A program made the position numbers and the translations under genes. Below the pieces are notes generated by a model. It ran no database searches. It saw only the letters and a program-made list of their open reading frames with translations, and was not told the DNA's origin. DNA of 51,404 nucleotides, from the NCBI GenBank assembly GCA_015680685.1, contig MNCI01011159.1, positions 2,788-54,191 of the forward strand, in the 5' to 3' direction. This DNA comes from Gnetum montanum. Its lineage: Eukaryota > Streptophyta > Gnetopsida > Gnetales > Gnetaceae. The number at the start of each line of letters is the position of its first letter. Position 1 is the stretch's first letter. This document shows, piece after piece, positions 42,891 to 51,404 of this stretch.

Positions 42891-45055
42891 CCTAATAAAT
42901 TTGTAATTATTTAAATATGATTTCTTACATTTTTTGAAAACCATATTAGCTCTACTAATCTTTTATTATCTAGTCAAACTATTTTGAAATTCTTCATTAA
43001 GTATTTTTGAATTTTCTCTCCAAACTAACTCTCCATCACATTTTATCAATTCAACGTATAATACTTTTACATCTATAGTTTTCCAAAAGCCAATTTCTTA
43101 ATTCTCAAAGTGACTTCATCATACATAAGTTGTAAATATGTGGGAGAATGCAACTAGTTATGGTATTTATCTCATGATAAGAAATTTTTTTGTAGAACCC
43201 TTTTATTTATGCAAATTGAATATCATTGCTTGAAAAAACTTTATTCCTAAAAAGTTTCCAAACATTTCATGGATCTTGCTTTAGCATTTGCACCATATTA
43301 TTTTGATGCTCTTTTAGACACTTTATTTTTCTCTCGAAGTAGTTTCATGTAGTTCTTATTCAAAGCTTTTTTTATTACAAGAATTTTTTTATAGCTAACC
43401 TTGCTTGTAGACATTCTTTCTCAAACCACTTCTTCTTACTTATAAAATTTTGTTGCATAGTAAAATTTTTTACTACCTCTACCAATGTCTTCTAATTAAT
43501 ATTTAGACTTTTTTATTTTCCACAAATTTTATAACTCTTGTTGAAAAGATTCTATATTTGTGTAGTTGTAATGTCTTCTTATTTTTTGATATTACTAGAG
43601 TTAGAATGAATTTCTTTAATTGAAAGCTATAGAAACTAATTTGAAAATTCTATTAATTTATCTTCAACATAAAAGTCAATGATTCTTAGTACATTTTGAG
43701 GGTTGGTTAGTAGTAAATCAATGTATGTACATCTTCCATATTTTTTAAAAGTAAATCTTGAGCTTGATGGAAGTTTTTAAGTCCTATTTAAAATGATAAG
43801 ATTAAAGCCCTATTCCCATTCTAACATGTGCTTTTTTGTTTGATTTATTTCATTATCATCTAATTTTCTTTCTCATCCAATTCTCATTTAACCCTAATCT
43901 TGCATACTTATCCATCCTTAACTATTTTGCCACTCTAGAATATCAATACACTTAGAACCAATCTTTGCATTGAGGTCACCCCATACATAAACTTTACCTT
44001 TTAATTTAAACTTTGGCATATCTCATCCTAAATATTGAAAAGGATTTTCTTAAATAAAATTGGCTTTGCATAATATTTTGTATCTTGTAGATTAAAGTAA
44101 CAAAAAATAAGGAATACATGGCATTTTCTTGAAATAATCTTCAATCAACTCTATTCGTATATTTATCAGTCTTTTTTACCTTAATTATCTTTGGAATCCC
44201 TTTTTAGAAAGTATAAAATAGTCCACCTAATGCTTCTTTCCATTTGTGAGATCTAATACTTGCTACCTTTATTTTACTAAAACTAGGCAACTCAAAATTT
44301 TCTTCTTCCCAAGTTTCAACCACTCGAAAAATATCAAACTTCTTTAAAATTCCAATATTATACAGTGTAGTCATTTTAGTGATAATGTCACCATCTATAT
44401 TCAAAAATCCATAGTGAAAAGTATTTAAATTTTTTTAAGAAATGCCCCATCTTTGATTACTACAATATACTCTACATTTTAAAAGCTACTTTACCCTCTA
44501 CTAGTGTTTCTTATACTTTTTTCTATTCTTCTATTTTCTTTGCAAGTTATTGTTTTGTTAGATCTTCATTTATCCAAATTTTTCTCCTTTTCAATTCCTA
44601 AAATTATACAAAACTTTTCATGAAGTAGTTAATAATAGGATATGATTTATCATCTTCAAAATCTTTGTGATATGCATCCAATATTTTATAAGGTTAGATT
44701 AAGAGATGCATTGTTTTTTCTATGATATCATGAACAACTTTTTTTAAATTATATTTTTTTTCTAGACTTTCTCAGACCTTAGCAAATTAGATATTTTTGA
44801 CTCCTTCACCTTTTTCTTCTTGTTCTTTCACTAAATCACACAAAGCTTCAACACATTTAGGAATTGCTTTAACAAATGTTTCATGTCTTACAATCATGTT
44901 GCATATAGTTTCTTGATTTTGTTAAGAGTTTAAAGTTTTATCCATTGTTTTTTGTTGTATAGCCCATTCTACTATCATTTATTGTTGTGTTATCATACTT
45001 TCTAGTTATTGGAACATTACCTCTTACTTTGCAATGATGATGATCCATTACTACT
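42891..45055 (-). pseudogene. Non-L1 LINE, endonuclease and N-terminal RT part (minus strand)
   Basis: Minus strand from 44404: LKKFDIFRVVETWEEENFEL (the 'DI..L.ETW' start of an apurinic-type endonuclease), FKLKGKVYVWGDLNAKIGS near 43960-44010 (the GDFNAR block with catalytic Asp/Asn), then ILN-like text and SSRFTFKKYGRCTYIDLLLTN near 43700-43760 (the 'FTF...G.S.IDY' block). It is followed toward 42891 by AT-rich coding remnants that should lead into the RT at 23184. The 5' end before 44420 is not clear. E5 abuts or interrupts it at 45056. All frames are broken. Confidence 0.72.
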
Positions 45056-45886
45056 TGATGAGCCTTGATATCAGACCCTTGATATCAGATATGCAATATT
45101 GTAGATGCCGAAGCGATATCAGGCATGCGATGTTGGAACCTGTCTCATTGCCTATAAATAAGAGATAGGGGCACTTGGTTTCACATTAGTTTTTAGTCCC
45201 TTAGCTGAATTCTTGCAGTTTTTCTATTCCAGAGTTAGAATTATTTCTGAGTGCTTGCAGTAGGAGTCATAAAGTGAACAGATCTTTATTCGAGCATTGT
45301 GTACCTGAGCACACATTGTGTCTACAAATAAAGATGAACTTTGTGATAAACCTTGCAACATTTAGAATAGCTTAATTATTTCATTTAATGTTATTTACTA
45401 TTATTTGATACTCTCATTAGTTAATCACTGTTATTTCTATTGAATTGTTAATTACCAACGAATTAGCACACTCAGCATGACCACTTCGAGCATACGTGGA
45501 ACACTTGGTAACCCATTAATGACTAGCGTTTGCTAATCCTAGTAGTGTTACGCTAGTTCAGGATGTGTTTGAAGTGTGGGAATGGATGTTGGTGTTAGGA
45601 CTAGTTAGAGAATAGTTAACTAGTTAAATCAAATTAGTTATTAAATTACTTCATTTCATTCTTTTAAGCATCAAGAACATAAAACATAAAACAATAAAAA
45701 TCACATACCTCGAGTTTACTTAACCATACAAATGTGCCTTACAAGTAAGCTTAGGAAGAAAACAATCACATAACTCATCCTTGTTTTGTGTAAGCGCATA
45801 AGCACTTAATCATTGGAGTTCGATCAGATCATGCATGAACACTCGTATTCGTATGGTTGGGCGTAGGGGTACTTAGCTACTCATCA
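45056..45886 (+). repeat. 5' LTR of Athila-type element E5 (831 bp)
   Basis: Termini TGATGAG (45056-45062) and CTCATCA (45880-45886), a GATATCAG cluster in U3 and a TATA box at 45153-45160. It is followed directly by the PBS and is similar throughout to the E1 and E2 LTRs. Confidence 0.92.
45153..45160 (+). promoter_or_regulatory. LTR TATA box (E5)
   Basis: TATAAATA within GCCTATAAATAAGAG, at the position conserved in E1 and E2. Confidence 0.7.
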
Positions 45887-45905
45887 TTGGCGCTGTTGTC
45901 AGGGA
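45887..45905 (+). other. Primer-binding site of E5 (tRNA-Asp type)
   Basis: TTGGCGCTGTTGTCAGGGA, the closest of the three full PBS copies to the tRNA-Asp complement (three transitions). Confidence 0.8.
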
Positions 45906-46022
45906 TTTTGTTTTTTGTGCATTAATTAGAACTTAGGAAATCTTTCCATTATTGGAATGAACCCTTAGGGTTAGTTATCCTACAATCATCGAGAAAGAGT
46001 ATTGCATACTAAATAATCAATC

Positions 46023-47920
46023 ATGTCTCCTTCTTCTTATGAGAGTGCTTCACCGACTAGGTCTGACACAATGAACAATCAAAGGTGGAGTGCACATGAT
46101 GATCCGCCAGTGCCCCAATAGTTTCACATAGTATACACTCATCTTGATGAGTATACATCAAAATTTACCTTTATCCTCCACTAGGATGAACAACTACAAC
46201 GATGTGATTTAGAAGGTAACATAGTGTTACCTCTTGATCGCTCAATCTTGGGCATGCTTCTTTGTGCTCTCACACGAATTGGTATGCAACACTTACAATT
46301 GGAGTACGTTGTGCATGAACAAGATTCAAGAGATTATCAATACATATAGGCACAATGGCAGAGGGATTTACAACATAAGAAACATTACAAATCTGTGAAG
46401 GAGAAGTGGTCTCAGGATGTCCCGTATGTTCTAAGTGAAAATGAGGGTGGTGAACCTATCTTGGGAGGTTTTCCACAAAACGATGTTCCTCTTGTTGACT
46501 TTGATCAAGGAGCTATGTATTAGAATCTTCACTTGACTATTCATAACCTAGGTTCTAGTACCAATGGACACAAAGGTTCTGAAAATGGAATATGAACACA
46601 TGACAACGATGGACATTCTGACCGTAATCGCAACTAAGGCCACGACCACTGAAGAGAAAGTGACAGGCATTGTCATGGTGCCAGTCCTCTTTTCTCTTCA
46701 CCTTCATCATCTCCTTCCCCCTCTCCTTTGAGATCTAAACATAGTCACAAAGGGCAAGACCATGAGGACAAGGGTAAGCGAAATAGAGATCATAGACAAA
46801 ATAGTCGAGAAAGGGGATGAGGGTAGTCTAGAGAGACACATCAAGAAAGAAGGAAGAGTAGGGAACAACATAGGCATCATAGACGCCATAGCCAACATGA
46901 TCACGATGAACCCCTACTCGCCACTTGAAGTATGTTAGATATAACAGAGGCCATTAGGATCCCAACAAGGCACTAGAAGAACAGTAGGATTAAAACACTA
47001 GACATGTATAACATCCCACGATTTGAAGGGGGATACAATGCTAATCCTCAAAATCATCTACAAGCATTCCACGATGCATGTTCCTTGAAAAATATAGAAA
47101 ATAAGTGGCAAAAGATAAAGTTGTTTTCATGAACACTAATCAAGGAAGCGAAAAGCTGGTATCAATCCTTAGAACTGGAATCCATTCATCAATGGAGTAC
47201 CATGTTAGAGCTATTCAATGATAAGTATCAAATGTACTCTCAAGTGTCCAACTTGTGTAAGCAAATCCAAGGATGGAAACAAGGAGGAAAAAAACCCTTG
47301 GATGTTGCCATGGGCCGATATTATACATTATTACATCATTGCCCTGGCCATGGTTACTCGTAGAAGGAACAACTACACCATCTTGTAGATGGGCTTAGGT
47401 ACAAAACGTGAAGAATCCTTGGGACTTATGCATAAGGAGGGCTATCTAAGCTCAGAGCCCACCAAATACAAAGATTGTTGGAGAAAGTTGCCAAGGAGGA
47501 AGGTGAGTTGAGGAAAAGAAAAAGTGTGAAAGAGTACAATAGAGATCCTTCCCTCCGAAAGAAGGAAATTAGATTTTGTGAAGATGAGGAAGAGTCACCA
47601 CTTGAAGAGATGGTGAATAGAAAGACTTTTCCCATTGAAAAATTTGCATCAAAAGTATCGGCAAAGGTAGATCAAATGTGAAACTCCCTAGATAATAAAT
47701 TTCAAACTACCCTAAAAATAGTAGAGGAGTCTAGAGAACAAAGTAGTGACTGAGAGAGAAGGAAAAAGAAAAAAGCTCAGTATGCATGTAACAAGGGTAA
47801 TGGAAAAGTTTTCATCATTGAAGAGGTTGTACATTCAAACATAGGAAATGATGGAGAATGTAAGATATGCCAATATGACCATCCTAAAGAATGTTTCCCA
47901 ATAGTGTCACATCTGTAAGA
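46023..47920 (+). pseudogene. gag: gag of E5 (decayed)
   Basis: Starts ATG 46023 (MSPSSYESASPTRS). The FTFIL...DEQLQRCDLEGNIVLPLDRS block follows, with CAG>TAG changes (for example at 46120 and 46182). The capsid region is at 46990-47420, an open charged segment at 47475-47681, and the zinc-knuckle-like CKICQYDHPKECFP at 47855-47900. Frame changes and stops are spread along it. It keeps CGA at the site where E1 has TGA 668 and Gln at the site of TAG 2263, so E5 helps show which E1 stops are secondary. Confidence 0.83.
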
Positions 47921-48988
47921 GTCTGGGGTGTATGCACTAAACACACAGTTAAATAGATGACAAACACCCAGAAGGTTACCTTATGCTAAAGGTAACCCAA
48001 GGAAGTTTCACCAACCCTTGACATAGTATTTGAGTGGAGCTTCACCACAACCAAATGAATAGTATCAATAGTTGAAACACCCACAATCATGGGGAATGTC
48101 ACTACCACAACAACAATACCCTTACCATCAACTTGACCCATACGGGTATTACGTTTAGCAGCTGATCTCTCCACGTTACTTTACTAGTCATGTTGCTCCT
48201 CAGCCTCACTACCAAACCCCCAAGTACTATATAACTTCTTCTCCTTGAGGTGATGTTCCACATACGTACTATCCCTCTCATCTATCTGCATCTCTTCAAC
48301 CCTTGTTGCATTACCACATGCTCCAACTATGTAGGGTGAGCTTCCTACCCAGCCGCAACAACATAACGCTACAAGGGCTATCAACCCTCAACCTACTGTT
48401 GGTTTGAACAACCAATCAAAGAAGAGACCTTTCTTTAGAACCAACAATCCAACTAAGTCCTTGCAACAACAAGCAGCTAATTATACAAACACCTCACCAT
48501 CGTTCAAATATTTGGAGCTTCCTTCGAACCAAAGATCACACCCAACGCATACTGTCATGTTAACACATGCCATCACTAATTGGATTAAAGCTGACTATCT
48601 TCTAAGGAAATTGTCTAATCCTAGAAGTCTTGTTATATATTTGTAAGTCGCTAAAAATGAGCCTTGCAAAGCTCTTTTGGATTGAGGTTTTGGTGTTAAT
48701 GTGATCTCTCAAGAAATGTACAAAGCTTGGAACTTGCCTCCACTAAAGAAGAGTAACATTTGTTTAGAGTTGGCCAACCAATCCATCACAATTCCATTGG
48801 GACTAGTAGAGGAAATTGTCACTACTATTTGTGGATGGTTGTATCCAGCTAATTTCCTAGTGATTCAAGTTAACAACTGCAAGGAGGACTTCCCAATCAT
48901 AATGGGAAGAGCATGGCTAAGTACGATTGATGCATGCCTAGGAATACATGATCTTTCCCTCAATATATCAAAAGAAAATGCATTTTGA
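47921..48988 (+). pseudogene. Linker and aspartic protease of E5
   Basis: A Gln/Pro-rich linker (to about 48400) is followed by an open stretch with KKRPFFRTNNPTKSLQQQ (48404-48646). The protease comes next: its active site is destroyed (ALLD, stop, GFGVNVIS, near 48680, where E1 has LLDSGSEVNLIS). The C-terminal part is open from 48701 (ISQEMYKAWNLPPLKKSN, IIMGRAWLSTIDACLG), ending TGA at 48986-48988. The loss is opposite to E1, which keeps the active site but has a stop further on. Confidence 0.83.
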
Positions 48989-49449
48989 AAGATCAAGAAG
49001 AAGAAAGTTCCATGCATTGCATACAGTGACACAGGGTGCAACTGCGTGCAGAAGTCCTAGTTTGTACAATGCTTAATATTGCTTGCATGTAACCAATGTG
49101 CATAAGTAGCTAACATACAAAGATGGTTGTATGTAGCAGCCACAAGATAGGAAGGCACCTAGTGACTAATAGCTAACCAAGAGAGCAATTCAACTATATG
49201 CATGGAACCAACTAAGAGCTTGACTTGTTCCTATATGCATTAAAGCAAGTCCATCACCAACTTCCAAGTACTAACACCAAAAATATCAAATGTGGGAAGT
49301 TGAAAATCCCTGAAAAGTTTAAGCAAGAGCCCCTTTAATTAAAATCATTACCCACCAGTATAGAGTATACATTTCTCAAGAATGGAAAATTGGTAATCAT
49401 TAACACTAAGCTTGCTCTTAAACAAAAAGAAAAATTGCTAAAGATGATA
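48989..49449 (+). other. Protease-RT linker of E5 (decayed)
   Basis: Weakly conserved linker matching E1 3444-3800 in fragments (ANQESNS-like). No domain was recognised. Confidence 0.45.
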
Positions 49450-50340
49450 AAAAAATGGTCAAAAGTCTTTGCCTAGTCATATCTTAAATTAACTAGAATT
49501 GATCCTAGGATATGCCAACATAGAATTTACATTGATCCCTCTATGAAGCCTCGATGACAATCGCAAAGATGAGTGAACCCAAAGCTTAAGCAAGTAGTTA
49601 AAGAAGAAATTGAACAACTTCTATAGGTTGGGTTCATCTACCCCATTGCTGATAGTGAATGGGTTAGTCCATTAGTCATTGTGCCTAAAAAGGAAGGTAA
49701 ATGGAGGTTGTGTATAGATTTTAGGCTGTTAAACATGGTAACATTTAAAGACCATTTCTCATTTCCATTTGTTGACCAAGTCTTAGATACCATTGTAGGG
49801 CATTGCTATTATAGTTTTTTGGATGGTTACAGTGGGTACAATCAAATTCAAATAGCACCAAAAGACCAAGCCAAGACTACATTCACAAGTCCTTGGGGGA
49901 CATTTGCATATAGGTAGATGCCATTTGTCTTGTGCAATGCTCCAGCAACATTTCAACATCTAGTTCTTAGTATATTTTAGCAGCAAATAGGAAATGGTAT
50001 GGAGGTTTTTATGGATGATTTCTCCACCTATGGAGAAGACTTTGAACAAGCATTGGACCAATTAGAGCAAGTACTAAAATGCTATGTTGAAACTAACCTA
50101 AGGCTCAATTGGCAGAAAAGGCATTTAATGGTCCAAGAGGGCATTGTATTAGGGCATAAAATTTCACAAACAGGGATGGAGGTAAATCCTGAAAATATTA
50201 GAGTCATCCAAGGAATTAGTCATCAACCTAAAACTATAAAATATGTCCAATCATTCCTTGGATATAATGGCTATTATAGACATTTCATCAAGAACTTTTT
50301 GAAGATCGCAAAACCATTGGTTGAACTAAGGGTCCACAAC
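49450..50340 (+). pseudogene. Reverse transcriptase of E5
   Basis: Athila-type RT. A decayed entry (RIDPRICQHRIYIDPSMKP, stops from CGA>TGA) leads to VKEEIEQLL, SPLVIVPKKEGKWRLCIDF (about 49650-49720), DHFSFPFVDQVLD, YYSFLDGYSGYNQIQIAP and TTFTSPWGTFAYR. Then TAG 49915-49917 stands where CAG is expected, followed by MPFVLCNAPATFQ, the catalytic MEVFMDDFSTYGEDF (about 50000-50035), LRLNWQKRHLMVQEGIVLGH, and SFLGYNGYYRHFIKNFLKIA. Stops at 49915 and 49978 are the only breaks after 49650. The frame ends in the rearranged junction at 50328-50447, so RNase H is missing. Confidence 0.9.
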
Positions 50341-50447
50341 AATGGAGGGTCCCCCATAAAATCAATATCCCATATAGAATGAAGGGTCCACAACAATGGA
50401 TTCAACCCTTAGAACCCTTTGATATATGGGATATTGATTTTATGGGG
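50328..50447. repeat. Rearrangement junction: direct and inverted repeats replacing RNase H
   Basis: A 19-bp direct repeat AAGGGTCCACAACAATGGA occurs at 50328-50346 and 50382-50400. A perfect 25-bp inverted repeat pairs 50352-50376 with 50423-50447. The inserted bases between the direct repeats are thus a backward copy of the start of the integrase core. This fits template switching during reverse transcription. Confidence 0.92.
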
Positions 50448-51204
50448 CTTATTATACCGATGTCCAATGGAAAAGCATACTTTATCATTGCTGTTGACTA
50501 TTTTACAAAGTGGGCAGAAGCACCCACTATTACTCACTGTACATCATCTATTGCTGTAAGATTTGTTCAACAAAAAATTGTAAATAGGTTTGGCATGCCT
50601 TGTGCACTTATTTCTAATAATGGTACACATTCTACAGGTGCAACTTTTCAGAAGTTGATGCAACGCTTAAGAGTTGAGCATAAACTGGCTACACCATATC
50701 ATCCTCAAGAAAAGGTCAAGTTGAAGTCACCAATAGGAAAATCACAAAAATATTAACATGAAGCATTAGTAAGTATAGGTGAGACTAGAGCACCAAACTA
50801 AACGATGCTCTTTAGGCCTACCACTCCACATGGAAACTCCCTATAGGCTACTCTCCCTATGATTTAGTGTACGATAAACTTCCAACACTTCCTATCCAAG
50901 TTGAGCTCTGTACACTATCTATAGCATGTGACCTTAACCTTGACCTTAGTCTAGTAGAGAAGGAGTGGTTAATGAATCTTAACTTGCTAGATGAAAACTG
51001 ATTAGCTACCCTATCATCCAACGAACTACACAAGGCCTTCAACAAACAACATTATGACCTGAAAATTAGAAAAGTCAAATACCAACTAGGAGATACAGTT
51101 CTTTATTGGAATCCTACACATGTGTCACAATGAACTAAATTTCAAATGCTATGGGAAGGACTTTACGTCATTCATGAAACTTTTCCTTCAGGTGTCATGA
51201 TGAT
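50379..51204 (+). pseudogene. Integrase core and C-terminus of E5 (no zinc domain)
   Basis: The zinc-binding part is missing through the rearrangement. The core begins QQWIQPLEPFDIWDIDFMGL (first Asp), then FIIAVDYFTKWAEAP. ALISNNGTHS has Asn in place of the second catalytic Asp. ATPYHPQ follows, then, in a shifted frame, VEVTNRK with the Glu near 50720. C-terminal fragments LFRPTTPHGNSL, LDLSLVEKEW, HYDLKIRKVKYQLGD and LWEGLYVIHETFPSGVMMI extend to 51204, where the minus-strand LTR E6 begins. It is inactive by substitution and by truncation. Confidence 0.87.
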
Positions 51205-51404
51205 TGATGAGTGGCGAGGTACCCCTACACTCCACCATACGAATACGAGCGTACACGCACGATCCTGTCAAACTCCGCAGACTAAATGCCTTAACGCCAC
51301 AAGAAACACTTGGGGTTAATCATTCGTTGTCTTCCCAGGCTTGCTTGTAAGTGTCACGGTGTATGGTTAAGTAAGTCTGAGGTATGTGATTTTTTTGGTA
51401 TTTT
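51205..51404 (-). repeat. LTR E6 (minus strand, cut by window end)
   Basis: Starts TGATGAGTGGCGAGGTACCCC, the reverse complement of the family LTR 3' end, and continues through the conserved 'ccatacgaatacgag' and 'ttgtcttcccaggcttgcttg' blocks. It is inserted directly after the integrase C-terminal coding of E5. Confidence 0.88.

Noticed and set aside
1-51404. CRISPR array, bacterial operon or phage content
   Set aside because: Introns, LTR retrotransposons, plant-type PBS and LINEs show plant nuclear DNA; the tandem repeats lack the repeat-spacer form of a CRISPR array.

Overview
The window is nuclear DNA from a land plant with a large, repeat-packed, AT-rich genome. A gymnosperm or similar large-genome lineage is plausible but not proven. 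Supporting signs are several generations of nested Ty3/gypsy LTR retrotransposons, plant tRNA-Asp primer-binding sites, an F-box/LRR relic, short GT-AG introns, two LINE types and tRNA-like SINE heads. No intact protein-coding gene is visible. Almost every recognisable coding sequence is broken by stops, many of which look like CAG>TAG, CGA>TGA or TGG>TGA changes, as expected from deamination of methylated cytosines in silenced repeats.

Layout. (1) 1-6552: plus-strand Athila-type element E1, with the end of its 5' LTR, a tRNA-Asp-type PBS, decayed gag and protease, no RT or integrase, and a 3' LTR. (2) 6553-10319: minus-strand relative E2 (protease, gag, PBS, LTR), into whose protease E1 was inserted. 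(3) 10320-13835: non-coding repeats, including a 43-bp tandem array, two probable tRNA-derived SINEs and a tandem array just upstream of (4) a broken F-box/LRR gene at 13836-15129, whose last exon carries a 51-bp tandem duplication of a 3' splice site. (5) 15130-17742: spacer, then an LTR remnant E3. (6) 17850-23184: decayed LINE material, namely minus-strand fragments of a non-L1 LINE plus a plus-strand RTE-like LINE at 19370-21075. (7) 23190-42885: a solo LTR (E4, minus strand, CTAAT target duplication) split by a roughly 18.8-kb Tat-clade element on the minus strand (23904-42721). (8) 42891-45055: the 5' (endonuclease) part of the same minus-strand LINE. (9) 45056-51204: plus-strand Athila-type element E5 with gag, protease, RT and integrase but a rearranged RT-integrase junction, interrupted at the window edge by (10) a minus-strand LTR, E6.

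The Tat-clade element is the most interesting unit. On the minus strand it reads 5' LTR, gag, protease, RT, RNase H, a second (archaeal-type) RNase H, integrase, 3' LTR. Between protease and RT lies about 6 kb of extra DNA. This carries, on the opposite strand, a decayed multi-exon gene (about 33.0-35.64 kb) whose reading frame continues correctly across at least three predicted GT-AG introns of 76-98 bp. The LTRs contain tandem arrays of hairpin-forming units, seven in one copy and eight in the other.

The order of events can be read from the nesting: LINE, then E4 solo LTR, then Tat element; and E2, then E1. The three ambiguous bases (7625, 15674, 38534) all sit at duplications or gaps, so local assembly artefacts must be considered there.
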